In this document: piece after piece, positions 10,933 to 24,538 of the stretch | Layout: every line of letters starts with the position of its first letter | Numbering within the stretch: the stretch's first letter is position 1 | DNA from: Paraspadella gotoi | Lineage: Eukaryota; Chaetognatha | Direction: 5' to 3' | DNA: 64,000 nucleotides | Assembly: GCA_051294375.1 (NCBI GenBank) | Contig: CM119268.1 | Location: 8,849,215 to 8,913,214, forward strand | Position numbers and translations under genes: made by a program | The notes under the pieces: generated by a model | The model's input: only the letters and a program-made list of their open reading frames with translations | The model's database searches: none | What the model was told of the DNA's origin: nothing

Positions 10933-12808
10933 TTCTTTCTTTTTCTCTGTTTTCCATCTCTCTGTCTCAACAAAATATTTTTCTGGTTTTGCGTAAAACT
11001 TTCCATTTTTTTTCCTTTCCACGTCATACAGCATTCAAGTTTTTTTGTGTGTGTGGTGCGAGAGGAGAGAGGAGAGTATATTTTGCGCGTGCTAAGAAAG
11101 GACGGATCGACGGATCGAAGCGCCAATGGATCGCCAACTTCCGCGGGGGAACCAGAACACCCCATCTTTATCATCCCGGAGAAAATCGCTTTTTGCGGCG
11201 CTTTTTTTGCTTTTTTTGCGGCGTCTTTGTGGCCTTATGCGGCGTTTTTTTTTGGTGTTGTTTTCACGAAAAAAAATACAATTTTGCCTTTGTATAAAAA
11301 AAACAAGTTTTATGAATTTTCGTCCGGAATTTTTCTTTTTCGTGTCACGAGTCTAAAAATTTTTGGAATATTTTCTTCATGAATTTTTTCTTAAAGAAAA
11401 ATTAGTATTTTAATGCTGATTAAATTTGTACCCGGCTCTTGAGATAAATGTTTCTGATTCGTTTTATTTCATTGAAAAGATGCGTCGTCGTTTAAATGAA
11501 CATCTGCATTTAAAGCTAACTTGGCACCGTCCGTTACCATCTTCGCAAATTCTGCTCGGGGCAATCACAGCATCCCAGAACATCCTCGCTGGCAACGGAC
11601 CCCTTGGTAACGCAAAGGCTGACTATAGTCCGGACCCAGGCCAATAATATCCCATGGATTCATACGTGTTGACAAGTAAACATTTAAAAGCAAGTTGAAC
11701 GCAACTGCCTTTTAGGACAATCGTACGCGTATTTTCATGTGCAAGAGGTTGCGCCACTTAATTTCGGACTTTAAAAATTACCGCTATTTCTTGAATTTTT
11801 TAAAAGAAATTTAAAAGTAATTGAAAAGATTGACAGATATCTTTTGCATAAATTTGATTAAATAGGCCAGCAATTTAGAGCAGTGATTTTTAAAATTAAG
11901 TACTCTATACCACTCACAAAACTGAACAAAAAAAATCTGATAGATTTAAGACTAATCTTTTTTCTTCTGATATTTTACTTTCCTTTGTAGTAGATTATAA
12001 ATATAAAAAAAAACACTGGATCTCCTGATGTCTGATAGCTGAATAACTGATTACTCCAGATCCCTAAATATAATCTTAAGATTATTTAAACATTTGATGT
12101 AAGGACAATTTATGATTATGAAGCTTTAGATAAAAGTGATTTTTCCCGTTTATTTTTGGAACACCTTAGAGTTACAAAAATCATATCCCCTAAACCACTT
12201 GAATCGATTGGAATAAAAATTAGATACATTAATTGCCTTTTTTTTTTAAATAATTTTTCTTATATAATTTTTTTTTTCTAAATATCTTTATAAAGCTGTC
12301 TGGAATTTTTAGAGTTTATAAGTTGACGCGCTTTCTTTTTCACAGGAGTGTAAACCGTTTACCCGCTTTTTAAGAGGCAATGAGGGGGGCGGCGCACGGG
12401 GAATGAATTAAAAAGTAAAATTTTACAATACGTGGTTCCCTTTTTTTTGATTTTTTGGTGGTGTCAGAAGCAAGTGCATTGTTGCAAACAAGGGTAGCCT
12501 GACATTTGCTGATGAATTGAATTAGTAGTGGCCTGATAAAACATTTGGCCGGTATTCGAACTCTTCTGTGGATGAACCGAGTGTGTGGGAGACCATGAGT
12601 TCGACGGATTGTGAATGAAAAACCATATATCAAAAGGAGCAGAAGAGCGAGAGAGATGAGAGTAGAGAGGAGAGAGAGAGAGAGAGTGAGAGAGAGAGAG
12701 AGTGATTAGAGTAGGATTTAGAATGAGTTTAAACTCGAATGTATTTTTTGTTAATAATTCTTAAATTTTGTTGGTTACACATAGAACGAAGAACGAAATG
12801 TAATCAAT
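10301..12808. repeat. Tandem block A, copy 1
   Basis: Starts in (CT)n near 10313-10560 and runs to the N gap at 12809. From the segment containing CCCGCGACGCGCAGATG (about 10563) onward it matches copy 2 across nearly its whole length, with many one-base differences in homopolymers. Copy 1 holds about 170 bp (around 11510-11690) that copy 2 lacks. No convincing protein-coding exon was seen. Confidence 0.85.
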
Positions 12809-12833
12809 NNNNNNNNNNNNNNNNNNNNNNNNN
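12809..12833. other. Assembly gap (25 N) between the block A copies
   Basis: Fixed-size 25-N gap. The same size recurs at 54196-54220 and 60119-60143, so the length is a placeholder. Confidence 0.99.
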
Positions 12834-13134
12834 TCTCTCTCTCTCTCTCTTCCCGCGACGCGCAGATGGAAAAAGTTTCTCTGGCTGAGATACACGTAAG
12901 TCAACTCAAAGCTTCAAAGAACAATTTATTAAAGAAAAAAGTAAAATAAAAAAGATTTTACTTCCTTCCTTTGAGGCGAAACATTTCCCCTCAATGACGT
13001 TGATAGCGACTATTAATATCATGAGAGCTTAATTTTTTTATCCTAGCTATTCAATTTTTTTCCTTTATAATCTTGAACAAATATGTGCTAATTCCTTTTA
13101 ATCTTCCAATTTTTTGTTTGAATTTCTCTTTTTC

Positions 13135-13203
<69 letters not shown>

Positions 13204-14870
13204 TTCTTTCTTTTTCTCTGTCTTCCTATCTCTGTCTCAACAAAATATTTTTCTGGTTTTGCGTAAAACTTTCCATTTTTTTTCCTTTCCACGTCATCAG
13301 CATTCAAGTTTTTTTTGTGTGTGTGTGCGAGAGAGAGAGAGGAGAGTATATTTTTGCCGTGCTAAGAAAGGACGGATCGACGGTATCGAAGCGCCAAATT
13401 GGGATCGCCAAACTCGCGCGTCGGGGAACCAGAACACCCCATTTATCATCCCGGAGAAAATCGCTTTTTGCGGCGCTTTTTTTGCTTTTTTTGCGGCGTC
13501 TTTGTGGCCTTGATGCGGCGTTTTTTTTTGGTGTTGTTTTCACAAAAAAAATTAATTTTGCCTTTTATAAAAAAAAACAAGTTTTTATAAATTTTCGTCC
13601 GGAATTTTTTTTTTTCGTTCACGAGTCTAAAATTTTTGGAATATTTCTTTATGAATTTTTTTTTAAAAGAAAATTAGTATTTTTATGCTTATTAAATTTG
13701 TACCCGCTCTTGAGATAAATGTTTGATTCGTTTTTCATTCGAAAAAAGATGCGTCGATCTGATTTTATAAATAGAACATCCTGCCATTTAAAGCTTAATA
13801 CAAAATTTTTATATTAAAGCAGAAGTCTGAACGCGAACCCTTTACGGACAACTCCGATCACGGACGAGTACAGTCATGTGCAAGAAGGTTGCGCCACTTA
13901 ATTTCGGACTTTAAAAATTACCCTATTTCCTTGAATTTTTAAAGAAAATTTAAAAGTAAATTAAAGTTTATTGAAACATGATACGTTTTGCATAAATTTT
14001 ATTAAAATACGGCCAGCAATTTAGGAGCAGTGATTTTTAAAATTAAGTACTCTACCACAAAACTGAACAAAAAAAATCTGATAGATTTAAGACTAATCTT
14101 TTTTCTTCTGATATTTTACTTTCCTTGTAGTAGATTATAAATATAAAAAAAAACACTGGATCTCCTGATGTCTGATAGCTGAATAACTGGATTACTCCAG
14201 ATCCCTAAATAATAATCTTAAGATTATTTAAACATTTGATGAAGGACAAGTTTATGATTATGAAGCTTTAAAATAAAAGTCGATTTTCCCGTTTATTTTT
14301 GGAACACTTAAGTTTAAAAAATCATATCCCCTAAACCACTTGATCGATTGTAATAAAATTTAGATACATTAATTCCTTTTTTTTTTAAATAATTTTTCTT
14401 ATATAATTTTTTTAAATATCTTTATAAAGCGTCTGGAATTTAGAGTTATAAAGTGACGCGTTTTTTTTTCACAGGAGTGTAAAGTTCCCTTTTTAAGAGG
14501 GAGGGGGGGCGGCGCACGGGGAAAAGAATTAAAAAGTAAATTTACAACGGTTTTCCCCCTTTTTTTTGTTTGTGGGTCGAAAGAGCAGTGCAAACAAGGA
14601 GCCACAGTGCATTGAATTGAAAGCCTGAGAAAAATTCCATCGCATCCTATTCGATCTTCGGGATGGAACCGAGTGGAGACCATTGAGTTCGACGGAGTGA
14701 TTGAATGAAAAAACTTCAAATATATAAAGAGAAGAGAGAAGGAGAGAGAGGAGAGAAGAGAAGAGAAGAGAGAGAGAATTTAGAAGAGTTTAAACTCGAA
14801 TTTGATTTTTTGTTAAAATCTTAAATTTGTTGTTTTACACATAGAACGAAGAACAAATGTATCACTCGAT
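12834..14870. repeat. Tandem block A, copy 2
   Basis: Second copy of block A, beginning in (CT)n directly after the gap and ending near the shared ACACATAGAACGAAGAAC (about 14837). Differences from copy 1 are mostly gained or lost bases, not substitutions, which suggests one copy comes from poorly corrected reads. Confidence 0.85.
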
Positions 14871-15052
14871 TTATAAAATAAATGAGAAATTTTGATTAAA
14901 ACAAATTAATTAATTAATATTCCGGGACACGTCGCCGTCGTGAGACTCGAAAACTCCGAATCCCCCTAGCGATGACAATCGAAGGGAGAGCGAGTTAGCG
15001 AGCGTCGGCGCTTTTTCGAGAGAGAGCGAGAGCGACGCCGACGACGCCGAAG

Positions 15053-15413
15053 ATGGCGCGCGACGACGCCGGAACGTCGAAAAATGTGCCGAAGCGTGCC
15101 GAGGCCGAGAACGCCTCCCAACTAGGGTGTCCTCGAGACGGCGTCGGCCGGCGTCCACTCGACCAATTTTTCGCCACGAGACTATTCGCTCTCATTTGCA
15201 TAATGGAGTTGGCCAACGCGCGGAGGGCGCTCGCGGCCCCGTCTCCTTATGTAGTATTAGCGTCGGGGCACGATTACGGAAATTTTCACAACGACAACTT
15301 CAAACGAGCGAATGACTTTAGCGGAAATCACAACTATCACAGCTCGCGTCACGACAATAACTACAATCGAAATTTTTTCGCGTGGAAACATCAGCAACCT
15401 CCAGGTAGGTTTA

Positions 15414-15507
<94 letters not shown>

Positions 15508-16025
15508 TTAAACCGAGATTTGTGATCTTGAAAAATCAATGAAATTTTCTTTAATTTCTTTTTATAATTCTTTCGATAGGCACGCTTCCCTCTTTTCCTC
15601 ATTATTCAACTAAATTCGTAATTTATTGTCGACAGTAAATTCAGTTCCCGTCGTGCCAGTCGTGCCAGTCGTGCCAGTTCTGCCCGCTCGTCCGACTCCG
15701 CTTTTCAATACGTTCTCCTCTTACGCGCGACCGAACTTCAACGGCAATTCGGGTGAGATGACATCGTTTGTCATAATTGTCATTCTCACAACTGTCACAA
15801 CTCAATCTCATCGTCCCCTAGATTATTGAGATTCACTACGAACAGAGTTTTGTTGTCTTCTTCATTCTCTCATTTCCATATCTCTCATTTCTCTCTCTTC
15901 CCCCGATCTACATTTCATATTTTTTTACCTAAGACAGGTTTTCATCTTTTCAATTTTTTTAAAGTTTTTCACCTAGCATTTGTTTTTCCCGCCTTCCCTC
16001 CACTTCTCTCTCTCTCTCTTCTCCT

Positions 16026-16057
<32 letters not shown>

Positions 16058-16058
16058 C

Positions 16059-16105
<47 letters not shown>

Positions 16106-19100
16106 TTTTTTTCGGCGGAGGAGCCTCTTCCAATACGAGGCATTGTTTTTTTTTTTTTTTCATCTCTCTCCTTTTAAAAACAGTTTCTCAGTGTTTTGTT
16201 CTTCATGTGGGTTCGAGCCTTAGGTTTTACCTTCACCTTTAAGAGCCTTTAAATTGTTTTTTTCATTTCGAAGATTAATAAATTTTCTGTTTTAAAACTG
16301 TGGGCGGTTTTAGCCTTTAGTATTTAAACATCAATCAATCTTTAACTTAAAACATCTTCATACATTCATTGAATCTCATCTGAATTTTTTTTTTGTTTCC
16401 CTGAATCACACGAAATGTACTCAAGTCTAATTTATATTTAGTTTTGTTTGCGCTCCAAAAATAGTAGACACACGATTCTGTACTTTCCGAAGTTTTCAGC
16501 GACTTGCGACTTCCCTAACTTTTTAATGTTTTAACTTTCAACGAGATCGAGAGCTTCTCAATTCTCAAAACCCAGATTTCCCCCCCCTCCCATATTTCCC
16601 CATTTTCCAAGCCCGTACCCCGCCCCCCTCGGACGGCGTCGCCCCTTTTCCCGGCGCCGACGGGCCGGACTTAGACAATAATCGATACATAGAAAAAAAT
16701 AGAGACCTAGACCTAAATCGAAACCTAGACCCTGAATCCATTTTGGCCACATCCGGGTTTCCGAGACCCGGATTCGGTTCTTTAAACCTAATCTCGGCGG
16801 CATCTTCGGAATCCGTCGCCCGCTCGTTTTCCTCCGGGACTTACTTGGGTGAGCTTCTTCTTTCTCTGCTTTTTTTTTCTTTCGCTGAAACCAAAAAAAT
16901 TGGTGAGGGTTACTTAAAAGTCGCGGCTCCCTTTTATTTTTTTTATTGATATTTTTTGATGTTTTGTTTTAATTAACCTTTTTAATGCCATGTCACTACG
17001 AATATGTTATGTTTAAATTATTTAAATGTAAATAAACATAAAAACTCATGCGGTCGCAAAGACACCATAAATTAATATTTTATTAATTTAAAAAAAAATT
17101 ATTATCTTGTTATAATTTTATATTATCCTACTTTGTAGCAGTGGTTGTCGATGGTTAAAAAATAATTTATTTATTTTGATTTTTTTTTCTTTTTTAAAAA
17201 AGGTTTATAATAAAATATGTTGTATAATTTCGCTATGTAGTCGCTCTCATCGACCTAAAAAATATACCCACTTTCACTTTTCTCATTTTTTGCGCGCATA
17301 TTTTGTAGAATTAGAATTCCTTTTTTTCTGGGCTCCTGGGCAGAAATCGACGTTAGTCATGTTCACCTTTTTTTTTCATTTCTGAGTTTCAATCTTTATT
17401 TTTCCTCAGAAAGTCCCATTGGTTTGCTTTGTGAACTTTTTTAACTTGTCCCTTCTTTGATATCTATTTCCTTGTCTCTGGTCATCACATTAAATCTCAT
17501 CATATCGATATTTTTCTTTTTAATTTTTTTCTCAATAAAATACTAATTACAATTTATTATCTTACGGTATAAGTTTATTATTATTATAGATTTATAAATC
17601 TATTTAATTTTACTACGAATCCATCCAATTCTTTCTTTCTTCAATTCCGATTCTTCAAAGAATTATCTTGTCCTCCTTTTCCCAAAGCCCCAGTCTTTCA
17701 GGAATTTCCTTCAACTCGCGAGCGCGATCCTTTTGTAGGTTCGGTTCTCGCTGAGCGATTCCATTAAATTCAAAGCAACGCGACCATGTGTTGACGTCAA
17801 TGATTCCATTTCTTTTCTTCGGAATCAATTGCGTTTAACGCTTAAAACGTAGTGACGATGACTAGAATCGATGCTACGCTTATCCCCGACAATTCCCGAC
17901 TATTCCCGCCTTTTTGTACCCATCTTAATTTATTCCTTATAACTCCCTTATAACTAATAATTAATAATTAATAATTAACTATCCCTCTCATCCTCCTTCC
18001 AAGGAAACTCGTTAACACTCGCCAACGCCAAGTCTTACCTCGAAAGGTACGGCTACCTGCCCTCTGACCGAATGGGAACTCTGACGAGCACGGACTCGGC
18101 GAGAGGCAGGGAGAACTTGGGTCGAGCGCTGAGAGAGTTTCAACGGAGATCCGGACTGACCCAGACGGGAACGCTAGACGAGGTCAGTCTAACGGGAACG
18201 CTAGACGAGGTCAGTCTAACGGGAACGCTGGAGGGTGGTTTTAGTGCGAATGGGATCGTTGTAGGGAGAAATGGGCGCAAGGAAGGGCTGAAAGTCCTGA
18301 GGAGTTTCTAGCAATATTCTATTACGATTGTTGAATATTTTGATTGATTATCTCATCGCAGGAGAATCAATCTTGCTCACTGTCTGATGCATGGATTCGT
18401 TAATTGACTACAAACGGTTCTTCTGCTCACCGAATGAACATTTAGGGTTGTTCAACTTCTGACCACTGACCCGTTTTCACGTCCGTTTTTAGGCGACGAA
18501 GACGATGATGCGTCGACCTCGTTGTGGCCTCAAGGACGTCACGTCGTCCGCTTGGGGCGACACCCTCGTTATTTCCGGAAGCTACAGGCTTCAGGGTGAG
18601 CGGGGAATGTTCTTCAATTTAACACAAACGAATAACCTCAAGTTTGAGTTGTGTAATTGTATGAAATTGGTACAACAATATAAAAATTATCCATTCATTT
18701 AATAAACAAGCTCTCTTGCTCCTGACTTTGGACAGGCTTTGGTGGTTTATGGCCTCAATCACTCTTACAAGATAATGACATAACAAATCTCTGCAAGCTT
18801 TCAATAAAAGACTCTCTCACAGTCTTGTTTATTCACTCCCAGAGTCCTGATTTCCCTAATCCCTATCAATGAAGTCGTATAATATTTCAAAGAATGTTTC
18901 TATTGTATGAAAAGACCACTCCCTTAAGTATTAGATCGGGAAATACTATATTGTACGTTATTTTGATAACATCAATTTTTAGTATGCATTATTTAGTTTT
19001 ATATATAAATTCGGTTGACGTTTCAATTGCGATTGCAATTTAAAACCATTACAATTGGCTCATTTGAACTCGGAAAGGGCGTGCCTCTTTTGCACTCGGA

Positions 19101-21545
19101 AAGAGAAAGACTTCCTCTTTTTTCTCCTTCTCAGGTTCCGAGTGGCAGAAAAAGGATTTAACCTGGAATGTGGTTCAATACACGCTCGACCTCGGAAGAG
19201 AGACCATCGACAGGTTTGGAGAAAAATACAATTCATGAGGGAATCCGGGCTTTGAACCTTTTACCAATGGTAAACTATGAAACGTTGACTCGGAAACGTT
19301 AAAAACGCAGAAAGGTGCTTTGCGTATTTTAAAGCGGGATACGAATTTTGATAAAGGCGAAGAGAGAGCTCTTTAGGCTGCACGAGCGCAAACTTTTTTA
19401 TTTTTGAGTCCATTTGAACAACAAAACTTCTGTAGTATTGCCCAATTTCGAAATTTACAAAGAATAAAATACGTTCATCAAATGTAACAAACATCATATC
19501 ATCCTTGCTATTCAATAGAGAAAGAAAGAAAAAGAAAAAACGAACGAAAAAGAAACAAGAAACGAGAAACAAACGAGAACAAAGAATCATCAAGGATGAT
19601 AAAGAATTAAAGCGGCTTTGATGCAAACTTCCGAAACCTTTTTTTTCCCCCTCGACGAATTTGTATTAAGATTAAAGCGATTAACACGTGTCGACTATCT
19701 TGTGTTCGAAGTTAAGATGATTTTTGCGGTTAATTTTACATGGGTAAACAAACTTTTTTTGAAAAAAAAAAAAAAAATTCACAAAGTAAAAATTAAAAAA
19801 AAAAGCAACAGAAACAAGGATATTAAAATCGCAGTTTGATGACGAATAATAATTCGTATTATATACATTAGCAATAAATTAAAACTTTTCTATTTATATT
19901 TACTAGTACAATGATTTCCTAACCACAATGCTTCTCTCCTCTCGACAGCGTCATGACGGAAGCCTTCGATATGTGGGCGAGATACACTCCGCTCAACTTC
20001 ATTCACTGCAGAGGCTGCACCGAACCCGACCTCAAAATCGTTTTCGCCGCCAGGTGAGTTCGCCGATTAGAAGGTGAGTTCGCCGATGAAAAAAATATGC
20101 TCATTAAATATAACGTTGGCTGTCATTGTTTTCGCTGGCAAAATCCGATTCAGAGCTCATGGGGACAACGAACCTTTCGACGGCCCGTCCGGGATATTGG
20201 CGCAGCCTTCTTCCCCGGCTACGGCGGGCGACATCCACTTTGACGAAGACGAGACTTGGACGCACAGGACCTCAACAGGCGTTAACCTCATGCAAGTGCC
20301 GTCCACGAGATCGGACACAGTTTGGGTGAGTGAGATGGGCGGTCAGGATTGGACATTGGTTGGGTGAGTGAGAAGGTTTTGACTTTTTGAGGTTCTCAGA
20401 TGCAATTCAGGAGAACGGATTCAGTTTGGTAATCAAAAGAGAAGGTGGTATGTAATCGGACACAGTTGAGTGAGTGAGAAAAGTGCATATGATTTTACAT
20501 TTTTTGAGTAAGTGGAACAAGATTAAAACTTAAATGTTTATCTAATCAAGTCATCGCCTGTGAGAGGAACACAGTATGGGTATTGGGTAAAGTAAGGTGG
20601 TCGCATAGAATTGGATACGGTTTGAGAGATAGCAGGTCACACTCTCCCAAAGATTTCAGAATTTAAATTTCGTAACCGACAAACGTGAAGGTCGCTTTCA
20701 AAGTTTCATCATGTCAAGACGCTTTAAACAAATGACAAAGTTTAATTTATGAATAAAACGTTTACTTGCCCAAAAGATACGTTCAACGAAGGACGTTAAA
20801 AAAATCAAGGCATTCGGGCGAGCCAGCGAGTAAAAAAACTACTGCGCAAATCACAACCAACCTTTTCGAGCCAAAAATCTCTCCTAATCTGGAAAGAAAA
20901 TTTTCGAAAAAAAAGAGAAATATATATAAACATGTATTGAAAAAGGAACCGAAGGATTCGAGGATTTGCAGATTTTGAAGAGTTTCGTTGAAAAATATTT
21001 AAACTTGGTTCGATATGTACCTGGCCCTTGGGCAAACATCTTTCTTTAATTTCTTTTTTTTTTCAGTCGTTCAGTCAGGAAGTGAACGAGCTTCATAGCT
21101 TTATAAGGATGTGTTTTGTGGTATGTTATTTTAAATAAGATAAACTTTATGACAGCGAGAAAAGTGATACCAGGTTTCGCAATTTCAATTTATGTAATAC
21201 GGAACTTCAAATTAAGAATTATGTTTCAGCTGATATTAGTTTTTTTTCGTTTTTTCTTCAATTTTTATTTAATAGAAAATGCATTCTATTCCTTTCATCA
21301 TACCATCCTTTAACTCATTCGAATTACTTCTATTTTAGGTCTTCAACATTCCGAGGTTGACGACGCCATCATGGCTCCCTATTACAGGGGTTACGAACCT
21401 TCCTTCAACCTCCACCCAGACGACATTAAGGGAATTCAGCACATCTACGGTTCACACGCTCAGGTTCTTAATTCATATAATATTAACAATAATAGTAATA
21501 ATAAATTAATAATAATAATAATAATAATAATTAATAATAATAATA

Positions 21546-21582
<37 letters not shown>

Positions 21583-23061
21583 CATTATTATTAAATTGTT
21601 TATATTGATAATAGAATATATCAAATAATTATCTTTGGAATTACAATAATGTCTTTTTTTTGGTTGTAGACTATGCCAATGAGAATAAGGATAGAGCTTC
21701 CAAACTACAACTCTTTAACTGCTTCTTTTAGATTTCTTTATATTTTCAAGTCGAAAATTTTCACTTTTTCTACGAGAAGTTAGAGTAGTATATATTTGTT
21801 TTTAATCTTTTCACTCAACTTAACGCTACATTTTTTTTCTTACTCTTTTTCTCTTCACCTTTTTTTCCCTGCTCTTCGTTAAAGGACATTTCCCGGCCTC
21901 CTTGGATTGTCCTTACCTTTCGATCGTGAGTGTGAAATAGCTCTCGTGAGTGGGAGGACAACAACGTCGATGGGAAGGAGATTCTGGGGTTTGAAGAGAA
22001 AAAAGTGCAAAGGGCTGAGGAGAACAATGATTTCTCCGTTGGCTGTTTTAATTAGAATTGTCAGAGAAAACAAAGTTTGTTTGTTTGATAACAACGATTT
22101 TTATTTACATTGGACATGTTTCGGCTCTTGCTTTAAGCCTTCATCAGCGTTTTGAATTAGAATTGTCAAAATTTATAGGTCCAATAACTGAGAAAAAAAA
22201 AGAGTGAGAAAAATGTAATTTAAGGGAGAATGTAAGATTCTTGGAGTGGAATGAAGTGGAGTGAAGTGGAGTGAAGAGGAGTGGAGTGAAATGAAATTGA
22301 GTGGAGCGGAGTAGAAGGAAGAAGACAGAAGTAGAATGTTTGGGACGAGGGAATGCGAAGAGAGGTTTACAACAGAGGGGTGGGAAAATTCCTTGGCGGG
22401 GGTGAACGAACTTGAGGAAAAGACGAGGGAGAAGAAAAAGAAGAAGGAGAAGAAGAAGAAGAAGAAGAAGAAGGAGAAGGGGAAGAAGAAATGGAAAAAG
22501 TCGTGAAGGGAAGGGTGAGAAAAAAACAGAGGATGCGGGGGAGGAAAGGAAAGGAAAAGAGATCCGATTAAGAATGCGATTGTCGACTTCTTACTCTGTA
22601 AAAGTCGGTGTAAAAATCATTAAAAAAACAAAAACAAAAAGAGTATTTTTTCGTTGTTTATTCCAAACAACTCCATGTGATTGCTTGGGAGATGAAAGCA
22701 AGCAATCAATCGATGATTAGTTTTGACTGCAGAAACGAAAAAGCTCTTGTGGTTAAGTATATCAAGTTTGACCAATCGTGATTTTTCTTATCGTCAGTGA
22801 GATGAGGAAATAAATATTTTCCTACCTGAGCCAAGAAAGCGATATTTTCTCTCCCCCCCTTCCCGCGAACGGAAGCCGGGCGCTCCTGACGGGCGGTCGG
22901 TTCTGAAATCGTCGGGCAGTCGGGGACTCCCGAGTCTCGAGGCGGACAAAAAAAAAATTGTCGATGTCGTGGGAGGAAGACGGTCGCAGCGCTGGAGGAG
23001 GATTTCCACCTCCCGGTTCTCATCCAAATTCCACGACGGGGGAAAAGTCATGGAACATTGT

Positions 23062-23092
<31 letters not shown>

Positions 23093-24472
23093 ATTGTCGT
23101 TTACTCCCCCACTTTCCGCAACCTTTATTTGATCGAGAAAAAAGTGTCACCTTTTCTTCTTTTTTTTTGGCAGTTTGTCGGTCGCAATTCTTTAAATTAA
23201 ATTGGGAAAGAAAAACAACTTTTATTATCATTTCTTGCTATCAATACATAAAACAAGAACTTACGTTATTACTAAGAGTTGTCTGCAGACACTATGTTAC
23301 ATACACTATGTTTATTGCATGTTATAAATATTATTATTTTTACCTTTTTAGTTGTTTTGCCAGAAATTTCGTTCAAGACTACATCGCCATCATTTTTATA
23401 TTGAAAAATTATTCATCCATTCATTACCTAAATAAGCTATCGTGCCCTGACTTTGGACAGGTTGGGTTGGTTCTATCCCGCTCACAGGATGATTAATAGC
23501 AGAACCTGCAACCTTGAAATATTTCAAGGTCTGGCACCCTGCAAGCTTAAATCTCTCAAGGTCTAAGGCCCTGCAAGCTTTAAATCTCTAAGGTCCACCA
23601 AGGCCCTGCAAGCTTTAAATCTCCAAGTCTAAGGGTCTGCAACCTATAAATCTCTAAAGGTAAGGCCATCAACCTATAAATATCTCAAGGTCTAAAGCCC
23701 TGCAACTAAATCTCTCAATCAAAGCCGCAACTAAATCTTTAGCCTGTTAAATCTCTACAACAGGCCTCCTTTAACTGAGCCACAGCCAGCACTTAAATCT
23801 CTCAGGTCTAGCCCTGAAGCTTTAATCTCTCAAGGTCCAACCAAGGCCCAGCAAGCTTTAAATCTCTCAAGGTCTAAGGCCCTGCAAGCTTTAAATCTCT
23901 CAAGGTCCAACCAAGGCCCTGCAAGCTTTAAATCTCTCAAGGTCTAAGGCCTGCAACCTTAATCTCTAAAGGTTTAAGCCCTGCAACCTATAAATCTCTC
24001 AGGTCTAAGCCCTGACTATAAATCTCTCAAGGTCAAAGCCCTGCAAGCTTTAAATCTCTCAAGTCTAAGCCTGCAAAGCTTTAAATCTCTCAAGGTCAAC
24101 AGCCTGCCTTAATCAGTCAACCACGAGCTTTAAATCTCTCAAGGTCTAAGGCCTGCAAGCTTAAATCTCTCAAGGTCAACCAAGCCCGCAAAGCTTTAAA
24201 TCTCTCAAGGTCAAGGCCCTGCAAGCTTTAAATCTCTCAAGGTCCAACAGGCCAGAAAGCTTTAATTCTCAAGGTCAAGGCCCTGCAAGCTTAAATCTTC
24301 TCAATGATTATTATAATTTTTCAATGTTTTTGTTTGAATTTTTTCAGCCGACGACGAGGACGACGACGAGGCGTCCTTTTTCACGACGCCGAGGACGACG
24401 ATGTGGACGACGAGAACGACGACGACGACAGACGACGGGTGACGACGCCCTCGACGAGATACACAGTGAGAT

Positions 24473-24538
<66 letters not shown>

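Noticed and set aside
10143-11034. Many Ser/Leu- or Arg/Glu-rich open frames
   Set aside because: Produced by (CT)n/(GA)n repeats, which are open in all frames. The same holds at 1.5, 13.1, 15.4, 16.0, 27.0, 39.8, 49.8, 52.0 and 62.0 kb.
22700-23060. GC-rich minus-strand frame with a CTCAG|GTAGGA donor inside the large metalloproteinase intron
   Set aside because: Looks exon-like, but no acceptor, partner exon or domain was found.
23490-24300. Possible CRISPR-like array
   Set aside because: Direct repeats without constant spacers; a degenerate minisatellite in a eukaryotic intron.
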